A stretch of 64,000 bases of DNA from Nageia nagi (Eukaryota; Pinophyta). The stretch lies in assembly GCA_050084985.1 (NCBI GenBank), contig JBITNC010000001.1, forward strand, positions 30,008,001 through 30,072,000. Direction: 5' to 3'. Position 1 is the stretch's first letter, and each line of letters starts with the position of its first letter. The notes below the pieces were generated by a model. That model was not told the origin of the DNA. It saw only the letters and a program-made list of their open reading frames with translations, and ran no database searches. Both the position numbers and the translations under genes were made by a program. Shown piece after piece: positions 1 to 13,815 of this stretch.

Positions 1-2383
1 CCTTAAATATGGCTTAATTTTACACTAGTAGCACTTGAAACTCTTATTAACACTCTTATTAAGTCTCGAACAATTAATATGAGAATTATAAAAACCATTT
101 CATCATTATTTAAAATAAATATAACCTTATTCAAAATAAATTCATGACCACACTATCAATTATTATTTTTCTTATCATTACAATGATATATAAATGAACC
201 AACTATATCACATCATTTATAATAGCAATTTATTAATTGATTAACACCATACAAAATATCTTGTTGGCTTTATTATGTTAAAGATGGATTATTAAAGAGT
301 TGAATTAGACATAAACCAATCCTTATCTTCTTAAGAGAAAAATTATTGGATCAAAGCTTGGAGCAATATGAAACCTTAGGTATTGAATAAAATATGTGGT
401 TTCCTGATAATGCTTCTTTGAGGGCTCCTAGCTCAATGCACTACCTATTTGGAAAGCATGCTGAGACATAATGCGATACCTATTTGAATGGAAAACATGC
501 TAATTTATTTGGTGCTACTCGTAGTGAACTCTAGGAAAAGATTTGAGGAGTTTTAAAATGTTGGTAAACTCGATGTATTAAATTAATATTTGTGAGATCT
601 TCATGATATAGTTTATCAAATAAAAATAAATGGATGTGTTCAAAGACTTGTAGCTCATTTCAACTCACCTACATAGGGAGAGAATGAAGGCATGAATGAG
701 AAATACCCTTCCAAGGTTTGAGGGTCTTGCAAACTTTTTTAAAGAATAGCTACACAAAGGGAATTCAAGAATAGTCTATGTGAGTGCAAAGAACATCTTT
801 CTAAGGCATGAAATTTTAATAAAAATGAGTATAGATAGATATAGACATTCATATCCCAATTTTTAGGTTCCAAAAGGAGGCTTTACTAAAATGATCTTGC
901 TATAGCATAGGAAAAATTGAGAAAAACATTATATTGAATGATACTTGGTATATCCCTATGATTCATTATAACCATAGCATGGAGAGGAGATAGACTTCTA
1001 AAAAAATCATGTAATGCAATACAAAATCAAATATCCAAAACATCATGAGGAGAGAAGCAAGCACATAACATATTTACAACATTTCTGACTACACTATCCC
1101 AAGGTCTCCTAGTCAACATTAAAATCTTGTTGAAAGGCATGCAAGAGCAATTGAATATTAAACAAAAATATTGAATCATTCACATAGTAGACTCTAGTGA
1201 ACAACAAAGAAAAGGAATGCATATGGAGTAGTATAATCAGCCAATAAGGTAGTATATCTATCATTCAAACATTGTACTCAAATCCAACAAGCTTGAAATA
1301 AGAATTATTAATTTCCTTCTTCATCTAAGACAAGGGTATAAGTCTTACATGTAGAATTAGCAAATAAGACAATAATGTGTCTCTTCAATAAGAATAAGAC
1401 TAATACTAGCATTTAACTCTATTAATATTTATTCAACATATCATTATTTTCTTTAAAAAACTAATACTAAATAAATCTATATCATAAATAAACATTCTAG
1501 AAATAAAAAACTAAAATATAAAGGAAAACACATGGGCTTGAGAGAGGAGAGGCTTCTTTTCTCCATAGAGCTCTAAAACCAAAACTTGAGAATCAAAATA
1601 ATGAGATGGTAGTAATTAATTTTATTAATGTTCCACCCCCTTATTTATAGCCAAGGAGGCTCAAATATGCCTAAATAAATGTCTACTCATCCCTTCAATA
1701 ATTTTTGTGGAGGGAGATCTAGATATTTTATTTCTTTGTAAGGTAGGTCTTAATTAAATTTATTAATAAGTGTTGTGACATGAAATACTTTGAACTCTTT
1801 TATATTAACTGATAAATTAAGGCCAATTATTTCCCCTACCTAACACAAAGAACAAAGTAAGTGGGGATCATAACTCAATTATTTTCACTAACTACAAAAA
1901 AGACCTTGTAACATATACAAAAGTGACATTAGTCCTTTATAACTAGTACTTTTAAATTTCACTCTATTTTACTAAAAATTGTAAGTAAAAATTCAAATTT
2001 AAAAGAATAGGATATTCCATTCCCTTTTTGAAATAAGTTTTGAAAATGCATAGCAAAGTATTTAACACTCATTTTACCTATGAAGATCCCTTCATCATGC
2101 ATGGTAAAGTCATTAGTGTACATAGATATCCACACATTCATTATCAAAATAAAACATCATGCTCAATATTTATGTCATGCACCTATATGATTTATGATGG
2201 TCATTAGGGTTTGTCAATGAACACACACTAATCATTTCATCACTCTTATTATTCCTTTCCTATAACCAATTCACCTTTTTCCCTTGGGTCTTTATCTACA
2301 CTTTCCATCTTGAGTAAACTTGTAACTGTGTCATAAAGTTTCTAAGACAATATCAAATAGATACAAATAAAGCATATCTCTAT
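1..2383. repeat. Left copy of a large direct duplication
   Basis: This stretch matches 4227-7600 almost end to end, at an offset of 4226 bp. Both copies begin CCTTAAATATGGCTTAATTT and can be followed through the same landmarks (TTGGTGCTACTCGTA near 510 and 4737; TATTTATAGCCAAG near 1643 and 6858). Similarity ends near 2383 and 7600. The left copy is cut by the window edge, so its true start is not seen. It lacks the 997-bp insertion found in the right copy. No recognisable protein is encoded; the short open frames are not conserved between the copies. It could be a segmental duplication or a pair of very long LTRs, but I see no PBS or PPT to support the latter. Confidence 0.8.
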
Positions 2384-3455
2384 TTCTTGTCATTTTGCAA
2401 GGGAGGTTCAACTAAAAAATATTTCACATCATTTTTCATCCATTATTGAGTCCATCCAAAATTCACCTTTTTGAGTTGATTCTATCATACTAGGGTTTTA
2501 ACTTAAGTCATTCTTTAATTTGAACTTCATACTTCATTAATAGACCCATCCTTTATTTCGGGTCACATTAGGGTTTACCATCAAGAACCCATATCTAAAA
2601 CTCTAAGCAATTACATTATTGATTCAATTGACTCCTAAGTATTCCCTATTTCTTCATTAATGTAAGTCACCTTTACTAAGTAGTTTTTATCTTATCGATG
2701 TTACTCTAATCTTATTTGATCCCTTTCAATACTCAAGAGTCCCTAAAAACTTCTTAATTATTTTCCATTAGGATTACCTATTAATTGAATTTCTTACAAT
2801 GTGTTCTTGTACAAATGGATTAAGTTCACTTCTAGGAATCATATGCAAAACTAAAGATTAATAATATCAATCCCTAATTACTTATATAGTGTCAGCATCT
2901 TTTATAAAGGAAGTGTGATGTAAGTGGTCCTTACTCAAGGTATATTCCTTTTTCTTATCATTTTGCAAGGAAGGTCTACCTAACAAATATTCCACATCAT
3001 TTTTCATCCATTATTGAGTCCATTCAAAATTCCCCTTTTTAAGTTGGTTTTAACTTAAATCATTCTTTAATTTGAACTTCGTTCTTCATTGATAGACCCA
3101 TCCTTTATTTAGGGCCACATTAGGGTTTACCATCGAGAACCCATATCTAAAACTCTAAATAATTATGTTATTGATCCAGCTGACTCTTAAGTCTTCCCTA
3201 TTTCTTCATTAATGTAAGTCACCTTTACTAAGTAGTTTTCATCTTATCAATATTACCCTAATCTTATTTGATCCCTTTCAATACTTAAGAGTCCCTAAAA
3301 ACTTCTCAATTATTTTCCATTAGGATTACCTATTAATTGAATTTATTACTATATGTTCTTGTACAAATGGATTAAGTTCACTTTTAGGAATCATATGCAA
3401 AACTTAGGATTAATAATATCAATCCCTAATTACTTATATAGTGTCACTTGTATTT
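2384..3455. repeat. Two-unit tandem duplication, unit about 560 bp
   Basis: The segment starting TTGTCATTTTGCAAGG near 2390 is repeated starting TTATCATTTTGCAAGG near 2950, and both run through to CAATCCCTAATTACTTATAT (ending near 2888 and 3440). Differences are mostly substitutions, so the duplication is old but clear. It lies between the two copies of the larger duplication and begins almost exactly where their similarity stops. No gene is recognised inside. Confidence 0.8.
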
Positions 3456-4226
3456 GGCATCTCTTCTTCTTTTAATAGTGTGAGTTATGTTTTGTCTTGA
3501 AACCATACTAGGGCAATGGAATTTCTCAATTCACACTCATGCAAGATAAATAATTACAATTATAATCTTTTTGAATTTTATATTTTATATGAATATAATA
3601 AAGCTATTCCATTAAAGTTCTAAGTATCATTTATAAATATATTGTTTACTACTCTTTCCCATTAACTACCTTCATATGGAACTATATTTGAGGATTCCTA
3701 CTTTAGTCTTTAAGAGGCCTCAAATAAGAACACATTAAAAGTAAATAGATACTACATGCTTCTTAAAATATTATATAAAGTTTCCTTCAAACTTGTATTC
3801 CATAAAAAGTATTTCATGATAATATGAAAGTAAAATAAATGAGGACAACCCTTATCATTTACAAGAGGGTCCCTTACAATTTTTACATGAGCAAATACAT
3901 GGTAAATATTTAAAATCTTGATTTAAATTTCTTCAATAATTTGATGTCCTCTTGATGTAAAGTTCCTCATATTCATATTTCAAGCTTCTTCCAAGTATCT
4001 AAAGGTATTGGTTCGAGTACTAAAAGGTTAGGAGTTTGAGGATCAGAACAACCCTCTTTTACTAATGACTATGATGTAAATGTAAATAAGGCCTCTAACT
4101 CATTAAAACCATTCTATGTACCTCAAGAGGATTTTATGCCTTCTCTAGGGTTACCTCCCTTCCTGGATCACATTAAATTTGATCAAAAAATGTTATAATG
4201 TCTTCATACTATCATTCACAAATCAT
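3456..4226. other. Spacer without recognisable gene
   Basis: AT-rich sequence between the tandem duplication and the right copy of the large duplication. I see no coding region, RNA gene or repeat structure. Confidence 0.5.
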
Positions 4227-7200
4227 CCTTAAATATGGCTTAATTTTACACTAGTAACACTTGAAACTCTTATTCATACTCTTATTAAATATTGAACAAT
4301 TAATATTAAAATTATAAAAACCATTTCATCATTAATTGAAAGAAATATAACCTTATTCAAAATAAATTCATGACCACACTATCAATTATTAATTTTCTTA
4401 TCATTTAAATGATATATATATGAAACAACTATATCATATAGTTTATACTAGTAATTTATTAATCAATTAACACCATGCAACATTTCTTGTCAGCTTTATT
4501 ATGTTAAAGGTGGATTATTAAAGAGTTTAATTAGACTTTAGCCAAACCTTATCTTCTTAAGAGATAAATTGTTGGACCAAAGCTTGGAGCAATATGAAAC
4601 CTTGGGTGTCAAAGAAAATACATGGTTTCTTGATAATGCTTCTATGAGGGCTCCTAGCTCAATGTGTTACCTATTTGGATAGCATGCTAAGATATAATGT
4701 TATACCCATTTGAATAAACAACATGCTTATTTATTTGGTGCTACTCGTAATGGTCTTTGGGAAAGGATTTGAGGAGTTCTAGAATGTTGGAGAACTCAAT
4801 GTCTCAAAATAATCTTTGTGAGCTCTTCACGGTATAATTTATCAAAGAAAAATAAATGGATATCTTCAAGGACTCATATGCTATTTCAACTCACCTACAT
4901 AGGGAGGGAATGAAGGTGTGAATGAGAAATACCTTTCTAAGGCATGAGGGTCTCACAGACTTTTCTAAAGAATAGCTACACAAAGGGAATTCAAGAATAG
5001 TCAATCTGAGTGCAAGGAACATGTTTCTAAGGCTTGGAAGTTTGGTCAAAATGAGTATAGATAGAGATAAACATTCATTTCCTAGTTTCCAGGTCCCAAA
5101 ATGAGTATTTACTAAAATAATCTTGCTATAAAGTAACAAAACCTAAGAAAAGTGTTATATTGAATGATACATGGTATATCCCTGTGATTCACTATAACCA
5201 CAGTGTGGAGAGGAGATAGGCTTCTAAACAAATCATGTAATATAATAAAAACTCAAATATTTAGCACATCGCAAGGAGAGAAGTGAGCACATAACATATT
5301 TACAACATTTTCAACTATGTTATCCCAAGGTCTCGCAATCGGCATTAAAATCTTGCTGAAAGGCATGCAAGAGTAGTGGAAGATTAAACAAAAATCTTAA
5401 ATCATTCACAAAGTAGACTCCCATGAACAACACAACAAGGGAATGCATAGGGAGTAGTCTAATTGTACAATAAGGTAGTATATCTATCATTGTACTCAAA
5501 TCTAACAAGCTTGAAATGAAAACTATTAATTTCCTTCTCTTTTCAGACAAGGGTACAAGTTTCACATGTAGACTTAGCAAATAAGAGAATAATGTGTCTC
5601 TTCAACAAGAATAAAACTAATACTAGCATTTAACTCTATTAATATTTATTCAGCACATCATTCTTTTCTTTCAAAAACTAATACTAAATGAATATATATG
5701 GGTAAGTGGAAGAAGATGAGTCTCACTTTGAAGGAGGTCTTATGATCTGCTAGGTTTTTGTATTTGTTTAATGACTTTTTATTTTTTTGGAATTATGAAA
5801 AATAATATATATGTGCACAATTTGCATACAATTCTTTACAAGCTAAATAAAAAATAAATAAAAATGAAAAGTTTTATTTAAATTATGGCTACTGAACATA
5901 AGCATTTTTAGAAATGATAATTATGGCCAATTAAAAATAAATAAAAAATAAAATATTCATGAAAAAAATAAAAAAAATATCTTCCACAATCTTTAGTATC
6001 TTAAGTGTCCTTAACCAAAAAGATTTTAAAAAATATTTTAATTTAGGTCCAATTATGCTTGAAGGACACAATGGCGCTGAAATTGTATTTTTTAAATAGT
6101 GAGTTTCATTTTGCTTAATAGATATTTATTTTTTTTATAATTGTGAAAAAAATAATATATGTGCACAATCTCATATAATTCTTAATAAGATAAAAAAAAT
6201 TAATTAATTAATTAAAAAAGATAAGTTTAGGTCAAATTATGCTTATCGAATATGAGCAATTTTTGAAACAATAATCATGATCAATAAAAAGTTAATAAAA
6301 AAATAAAATATTCATGAAAAAATAAAAAACAAAATATCCTCCACAATATTTAGTTTCTTAGGTATCTTTACCCAAAAGGATTTTAAAATGCATTTTAATT
6401 TAGGTCTAATTATGCTTGTCAAACACAATGGGGTTATGGTTCCGAAACTGTATTTTTTAAATAGTGGCTTTTAAACATGCCTACCTAATATTAATTTCTA
6501 TCATTTGGGTATTAGAATAAATTACATATTTGAAAATTAGACTTCAAGAACTACATTTTTAACGAAGTGACCTTTTTCAAGAATCAAACTCTAAGTTCTT
6601 CAAATTTTGAGATCAAGTATCAGCAAACCTAAAAATTAGGGAAAACATTTCCATTTTTTGGCCAAAAGCAAGATTCATTTTCTTGCACTTATCCATATCA
6701 TAAATAAATATTTTGGTAATAAAAATTAAAAATATAAAGGAAAGCACGTGGACTTGAGAGAAGAGAGACTTATTTTCTCCGTGGAGCTCTAAAACCAAAA
6801 CTTGAGAATCAAAAAAATGAGATGGTAGTAATTAATTTTCTTAATGTTCCCACCCTTTATTTATAGCCAAGAGACTCAAATATGTACAAATAAATACTTA
6901 CTTATCACTTTAATAATTTTTATGGAGGGAGATGTATATATTTTATTTTTTGTAAGGTAGGTCTTAATTAAATTTGTTGATAAGTGTGGTGACATGAAAT
7001 ACTTTGGACTCTTTTATATTAACTGACAAATTAAGGCTAATTATTTCCCCTACCTAACACAAAAAAATAAAGTAAGTGGGGATCATAACTCAATTATTGT
7101 CATTAACTACCAAAATAGCTTTTAACATCTACAAAAAGTGACACTAGTACTTTCTAACTAGCACTTAAATTTCACTCTATTTTACTAAAAACCATAAGTA

Positions 7201-7600
7201 AGATTTCAAATTCAAATTCAAAAGAATGGAATATTCCTTTCCCTTTTTGAAATAAGTTTTAAAAATGCATAGCAAATTTTTTAACACTCATTTTAACTAT
7301 GGTGATCCCTTTGTCCTGCATGGTAAATTCATTAGTGTACATATATATCCACACATTCATTATTGAAATCAATAATCATGCTCAATATTTGTTTCATGCA
7401 TCTATATGATCTATGATGGTCATTAAAGTTTTTCAGCAAACCAAATCCAATCATTTCCTCTCTTACCCTTTCGTTATTGTCATTAATTCACCCTTGGTCC
7501 CTTGGGTTTTTATCCACACTTTCGATCTCGAGTAACATGTAACTTATGTCATAAAATCTTGAAGCTAGCATCAAATCACCACAAATAAAGCATATCTCTA
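4227..7600. repeat. Right copy of the large direct duplication
   Basis: Counterpart of 1-2383. It is longer because a 997-bp element (5699-6695) was inserted: sequence left of the insertion matches up to about 1472 of the left copy, and sequence right of it resumes at about 1473. The pairing makes the left copy an unoccupied reference site for that insertion. No gene is recognised in the shared sequence. Confidence 0.8.
5699..6695 (-). mobile_element. Non-autonomous TIR element, copy D
   Basis: An insertion of 997 bp relative to the paralogous left segment. Its ends are inverted: the left begins TGGGTAAGTGGAAGAAGATG, and the right, read on the other strand, begins TGGATAAGTGCAAGAAAATG. The unoccupied copy reads TCTATATCATAA at this point, and the flanks here (TATATA on the left, TATCATAA on the right) fit duplication of a TA dinucleotide, though the AT-rich target leaves up to 4 bp ambiguous. 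Inside are about four units of 170-180 bp marked by TAGGTCNAATTATGC (near 5875, 6045, 6226 and 6402). No open frame looks like a transposase, so it must be moved in trans. Orientation is given relative to copies A and B; this copy is reversed. Confidence 0.75.
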
Positions 7601-9302
7601 TTCAAAATTTATCATCACATAACATAATTCAAACTAAATCTCATTATAATCCTTGATGGTACTCAAATCTTAACAGTGTAATTGGGTGAATAGTTACAAG
7701 CCTCCATATATTTTAACCAATTTGAGCCATTGGGATATTTACTATTGAGCTTGGAAATGATATATTTAATGGATTATATGGAGATGGAATGGATGAGATA
7801 CTTGGTGTAGATTGGCTAGATCTAAGATTTTTTGTATTGAGTGAAAACATTCTTCTAAAAAATCCAAAAGGTACTTGGGATCTTCAATATTGAGAAATAG
7901 GGCCTCTTAGTTTCTTCTCATATGGGCCAACTTATAGATCTATGTTTATTTATTATAGAGTTTCCAACACCTTTCTAGTGTATTTTTTCTAGATCTACAT
8001 TCTTTTAAGGAAGATATTAGCCAAAAGTGTATCATTCAAGTAAGAGGTACCATCATCTTATGAAATGAAGATGAATGTTACCTATAAATGATGTCAAGAG
8101 ATATTGTGATAAGAATTAACACCCCTTTAGTTGTCAAGATGAAGCTAGTATCACAGTTGTTAATCTCCCATGTGTTAATAGATGTATGATATCACACAAT
8201 TATGAACTCCTTTTTAGGTAGTTGTAAGGTTATGGTCCTAAAATGGTATAATTAGGTTCTGAACCTAAAATAGTACAATTATAATGTCCTAGGAACATAA
8301 CCCTTATATGTATTTCTTACAATATATACTCTAAAGACCAACCAATAAGTAATATAGTAGCAATTGTATTAAGATATTTGACCAACCATCATGAGCTCAC
8401 CTAATTAATAACATAAATATTGGTGCCTAGATCCATTAGGTAACAAAGTAATATAAATGAAAGAATAACACTAAACATCCATTCAACATCTTTCATTCAA
8501 ATAATATAATAATAAATAAATAATAGTTAAGAGGAATACACTACTGCAACATTCAAATAATGTAAGTTTATAACTAGTAATGGAAATCATTCAAGATAAA
8601 AATATATGCAAGCAAAGGAGATTCCATTGCATTGTAATTTTATATTCAATGATTCTAGCTCATTGTATAAAAAATATATTAAAATTACAAGGGTAGAATT
8701 CCATTCAAGTAAAGTAACAAATTCATGAATAATAAAATCCCTATCTAAACTAATAATATATCTTTGGATATATTCTTACAATGAGCTAAACAACAATTTA
8801 GATGTGGTGCATAGACATGGGTCATAGTGACCACATAATACCTAGATATATACTAAAAATGAATGAGTATATATTTAGGTTTTATGACATGACAGAAGGT
8901 ACTTAAGGAAGAAACTCATGGAAACATAATGGGCTCTAGAAAATACCTTTGACTAGCAATTAGGTAAATAGTGAGAAGATAATTTTCACCTAGTTGTCTC
9001 CTTCTATTATATATATTTTGAAAATGGATCTTTTCTATTTAAAACTGATATTTTGGATCATGATGGGAGAGGAAGAATGAGTTTACAATCTAGTTGTTCA
9101 TTCCTAACAACTCAATTCTTCTTCCATTGATCTATGACTTGGTGACTATTTTGGATTATAAATTTGAAATTATCTTTGAGTGCTTGCTTCTTTTTACCTT
9201 TTTTGGAGATGTTGAAAATGATAGATAAACATCATTATTGATGATTCACTTTTATTTAACATTCCTCCTTTTAAACTATTTTTATAGTATGTAATGCGAA
9301 AG
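7601..9302. other. Gene-poor AT-rich sequence
   Basis: No coding region with recognisable motifs, no terminal repeats and no RNA gene seen. The longest open frames are short and on random strands. Confidence 0.5.
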
Positions 9303-9997
9303 TGAAGGAAATATGCCTAAAAGATTAAATTCCTATTTTTTCAAGATCACATGAAAGCTCTCTCAAATCCTCAAGCATTAAGAACATAAACTCAAAGTGG
9401 TATTCATAGACTATGAAACCAATATAAAGTGGTTCCTCCAACCATGGGAGTATATACACTAATATAAGATCTTATTCTCAAAGAGGACTTTCTTACAACA
9501 ACACTTTCTCACTTCTCCTACAACCTAGACAAGAGCATAACTTTGCTATAAACTTTAGTGAGTAGTCTTTAGGAGTGGGTATTATATTTATAAGCCAAAA
9601 TCCTCCCTTGGATCACCCTTTTAACCAATGTATAATTTGATGACATGCATCACCATTTTACCCAAGGGGCATGCTCATAAGATGAGATAAATTACATTAT
9701 CATAAATATGCCAAGCCAACACTCATAATCACATGTTGTATAAAAAATATGTTGATCAACATATAAAAAATAGAACATAAGCACATAAAAGTTCCTAACA
9801 TATGGAAGACTAAATAGTACCAAAAAAACATATTGGTTCATCACATATGGATAGCTAAAATAGTTATAGAAGAAGCCATCATATGCTCAAAAATTATACA
9901 ACTAGTTCCTCACATGGAGCGAACTAACCATGAAGGGGTATAAAAATATCAACACTATATAGCTAAAGAATCCTCCTAGGGATGAATTTAACCTTCA
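9303..9997 (-). repeat. 3' LTR of copia-1
   Basis: About 695 bp, starting TGAAGGAAATATGCC and ending AACCTTCA, directly followed by the PPT. The block with AAGATCACATGAAAGCTCTC, CCAACCATGGGAGTA and GACATGCATCACC recurs in the same order at 16650-16990. In element orientation it reads TG...CA. Confidence 0.8.
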
Positions 9998-10010
9998 CTC
10001 CCCCTTGAGG
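9998..10010 (-). other. Polypurine tract of copia-1
   Basis: The plus strand reads CTCCCCCTTGAGG, so the element strand carries a purine-rich CCTCAAGGGGGAG immediately before the 3' LTR, the normal primer site for plus-strand DNA synthesis. Confidence 0.7.
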
Positions 10011-13000
10011 GAAACTTCACCAACTTAATAGATTCCCTAACCTTACAAGATTGAACTTCAAGATGGGGCTTGGTGAAAAAATCAATGAAGTTAAATACTA
10101 ATGGATAATACTGCAATAGTAGGATACCATCTAGAACCTTGTCCTTGATAAAATATGCTTGGATTTTGATATATTTTATTATTTGATGGAAATAGGGATC
10201 TTTTCCAAAGTAATAACTGACTAATTATCTGGAAAAAAAAATTAATATGGGTGAGCTTTCTCATACCCAATTTCTTTTTAAAATATGCCTCAACCAAATG
10301 GCTTCGTAGGTCATGACTGACATGGCTCAATATTCTATCTATATGGTGGAGAGAGTAGTAGTAGGATGATTTTTGAAAAACCAAGAGATAGAACCTAAAC
10401 TAATGCTAAACACATAAGTAGAGGTTGATTTCATGTCATCTTTATCTGCTTCATAATTAGAATTTGAGTACCTTGAGAGAACGATGAGGGTAACTTGGAA
10501 TACTTGAGAGCAAGTTCTTGCAAAATAGCTTAATATTTGTTTAATAGCATTGAGGTGCTCAACATATAGTTTTTGCATAAATTGTACTATAATATTTACT
10601 ACAAAGGTAATATTTGGGCTAGAGATATTCAAACAAATAAGAGTGCTAACTAGTTTCCTATAAGACATAGCATCTGCCAACTAAGAGTTAGAGATAAGAG
10701 ATAGAGTGATTCCAAGAGAGACTAGGATCATAAAAGGTTTGCACTCCTCAATTACAAACTTTTATAATACATCTAAGATATACTTGGATTGATTAAGGTA
10801 AGTACAAACCTTGTATTAATACACTTGCATACCAAGATAGTAATGCAAGAGATAAAGCTTAGTCATTTGAAATGTCACCTTAAGTTTGGACATGCACTCT
10901 TGGATAATTTTATCATTATTCCTTATAATCAAATATCATCCACATATAAAAGAATCAAGATCATGTCTTCTCCTTGATTGAGCACATATAGATCCAAATT
11001 GAAGTAGCACTTAGAGAACTTAATATCTGCAATGTATCCTAAAATCTTTTTGTACCAAGCTCTAGGTGCTTACTTAAGGCAATACAATAACTTCTTTAGC
11101 TTGCATAAAAGAGATTATTTGCCTTCCACAATAAACCCTTATAGTTGAATCATGTAGATATCCACATCTAATTCACCACTAAGAAGAGTACTTTTGACAT
11201 CAAGTTGATAAAGTTTCCATGCTTGAGATGCTGAAAGAGCAAGGATTAACCTGACTATGGGTATATTTTCTAGTAGAGCAAAATTTTCTTCATAATCAAG
11301 TTTGTATTTATGAGTAAAACCCTTGGCTACTAACCTTGACTTGTATTTCTTAATTTTCCCAATTTAATTTTGTTTAACCTTATAAATCCACTTATTGCTA
11401 ATTACATTTCATTCATAGGGATAGAGAACCAAGTCACAAGTTTGATTTTTCATCAGAGCCTCATAATCTACTTTCATGGATTCCATCAACAATTTGTACT
11501 TTGAAGCTTCCTTGAATGATAAGAGCTCATTCTTTTTATCAATTTTGGAAAACAAGGATTTATTTAAGGTCACACTTCTCATTATCCTTTGTGTTGGAGA
11601 ATTTTTCTCTTAAAATGACTTATCTACATTGACATCCAACTAGTTAGGTGTAAGAGAAGAGTCACCAAGATCATCCAGTATCTCACAAGAAGTAAATTCC
11701 TCAGAAATTTCATTGAACTTTACATCCCTTGAGATGAACATTACTCTAGAGGAAGGATATTAGAGCTTATAGCCTCTATGGTGACTGTTAAATCCTATAA
11801 AGATACACTTTTTGGATCTCCTATCCAACTTATTTATCGTATTAGAAAAAATAGGTATCACAACTAAAAATCCTAAGGTGAGATATGTTAGGTTTCTTTT
11901 CCATCCATTTCTCATACAAGATTTTGATTTCAACTACTTTCATAGAATACCTATTTAGGGTGTAGATCATAGTGTTTATAGCTTCACTCCATAAGAAACT
12001 AGGGATCATGAACTACCTCTTGATCCCATATTTGGCATAGTAATCATTGAACTCATATTTGGCACCTAACCATTTCATAAATAGCTCTATTCTTTCTTTG
12101 AGGAACATCATTTTTCTAAGGAGTGTAAGAGATCATGAACTACCTCTTGATCTCATATTTATCATAGTATTCATTGAACTCATTGCTATTATATCCACCC
12201 CCATTTTTATATCTTAGCATTTCAATTTCAAAGTGAGTATTATTTTTAGCTAAGGCTTTGAAATCTTTGAACTTGTCAAAGATTTGATCCTTGTGCTCAA
12301 GTAAATAACCAAATGTTATCCTACTAAATTTATCAATAAAGGTTAAGATATAATATTCTCTTACAAGATACTTAGTCTAAAATGGATCCATCAAATTTGA
12401 ATGCACAAGCTGAAGAGGTTGTATCTCCCTTGTTACCTTAGCTTTCTCAAATTTTTGCCTATTCAACTTGCCTAATATGCACTTCTCATAAAGACCAATT
12501 ATGGATGATATTATATTCCAATGTTCCACAAGTTCTTGATTTTTCATGACATGAATGCTTTTATGGTTAAGGTATCCTAATCGATGGTGTCAAATATTAC
12601 TGTTAGAGCAAACATTCATAGCAAGGTACATATTCATTGGCACTTGATCCATAATGTAAAGATCATATTTCATTGATCCTTTCACCAAAATGGGAAGTCC
12701 CTTCTTAATGTACTAGGAGTGTGAGTTGAACTTGAATGGTTATCCTTTCCATGTAACTTGAATTATGGAAAGAAGGTTTATAATGAGTTTAGGCATATAG
12801 AGCACATTTTCAAGAATCTTTTTGTGTATCAAAACATTCATATGATTCATGCACCCAAATTCAACAATTCAATCATTCAAGAAAGTGTGAGACTTGAAGT
12901 AAAGACCATAAATAAAACTAGATTTATTATTATTTTTCTTGTATTTGAAGTTATTTATTTTTTTAGTTCTTTTACCACCTTGTTCTTTCTTTTTATTATA

Positions 13001-13815
13001 GAAATATGATTCCTTGTGACCATAGATGTTACAAAAATTACAATTTCCATCAAATTTGGCTTTGGATTTGGATTTTTTATACCTTTTATGGCCATTTTGT
13101 TATTTTTTTCTACCCTTATTGAAGTCCTTTTTGGATAATGGGAATATTTCTTTTAATTATTAAACTTATTTTTTAAGTGAGTTTTTGTTGGTGCAAGTAC
13201 CACAAAATGATTCTTTGGAGTGGAGGTCAACAAATTTTTGTTGAGAGTTTCTTCATGCTTCAGTACAAGTCTTGGAAGAATTTCCAAGGAGTACACCTCT
13301 TCATCATCAAGCATTAGCTTAATAACTATCAAAAAATGACTAAATTTAGAAGACATGCTTTGAAGGATGATGAATATCATGAACTTATAATTGATCTAGT
13401 TGCATCTGTACCCCACAAGTTGGGTCCTAAGATCAACAACCTTGTTCAATTATATTATAATAATTTCATTTTCCTCTTGATATGATTGCAATAATTTTTA
13501 GAGCATGGTGAACCTACTAAAGAATTTAGAACCAAGGTAGATTTTCTTCATCCTATCCTAAGCTTCTTTTGTAGAATTTGAAGAAGAGATCATGAGAAGG
13601 ACTTCATCTCAAACTACACAAAATATCATAAAGGTTGCTAGCTTATTCTTTGTATTGTAAGCCTTAAGTACCTTCACATATATTTAAGCAACTTAGTTTT
13701 TATTTACCATTTTCCATAGTTTTTGTACTTGAAGCTTTTCTTTTATCCTAAGTTCCCAAATATGGTACATGAGACCATCTAATATGTGCCTGGATGAAAA
13801 TGAGTCTCCCATTTG
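10005..13815 (-). pseudogene. copia-1 gag-pol polyprotein, multiply broken
   Basis: Reading from the high coordinate down: gag from an ATG near 13815 (MGDSFSSRHILDG), a zinc knuckle near 13040 with its last cysteine lost (CNFCNIYGHKESYF), integrase near 12450-12100 (FIDKFSR, then LRYKNGGGY where LRSDNGGEY is usual, so the second catalytic aspartate is gone), integrase C-terminus near 11850 (ERKPNISHLRIFSC), reverse transcriptase near 11400-10900 (NKWIYKVKQN, KSRLVAKGFTHKY, WKLYQLDVKSTLL and an intact LYVDDI box near 10945), and RNase H at 10680-10010 (YRKLVSTLI, DDMKSTSTYVFSISLGSISW). Many stops and frameshifts separate the pieces. A short stretch of integrase (around 12003-12180) is duplicated in tandem. 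The family is clear; the gene cannot function. Confidence 0.85.

Noticed and set aside
1-7600. The large duplication as an LTR pair
   Set aside because: No PBS after the left copy, no PPT before the right copy and no TG...CA ends could be identified, so I kept it as an unclassified duplication.
9298-9302. GAAAG as target duplication of copia-1
   Set aside because: A GAAAG occurs near 17150 on the other side, but the outer end of the 5' LTR is not definable and the motif is common in this sequence.
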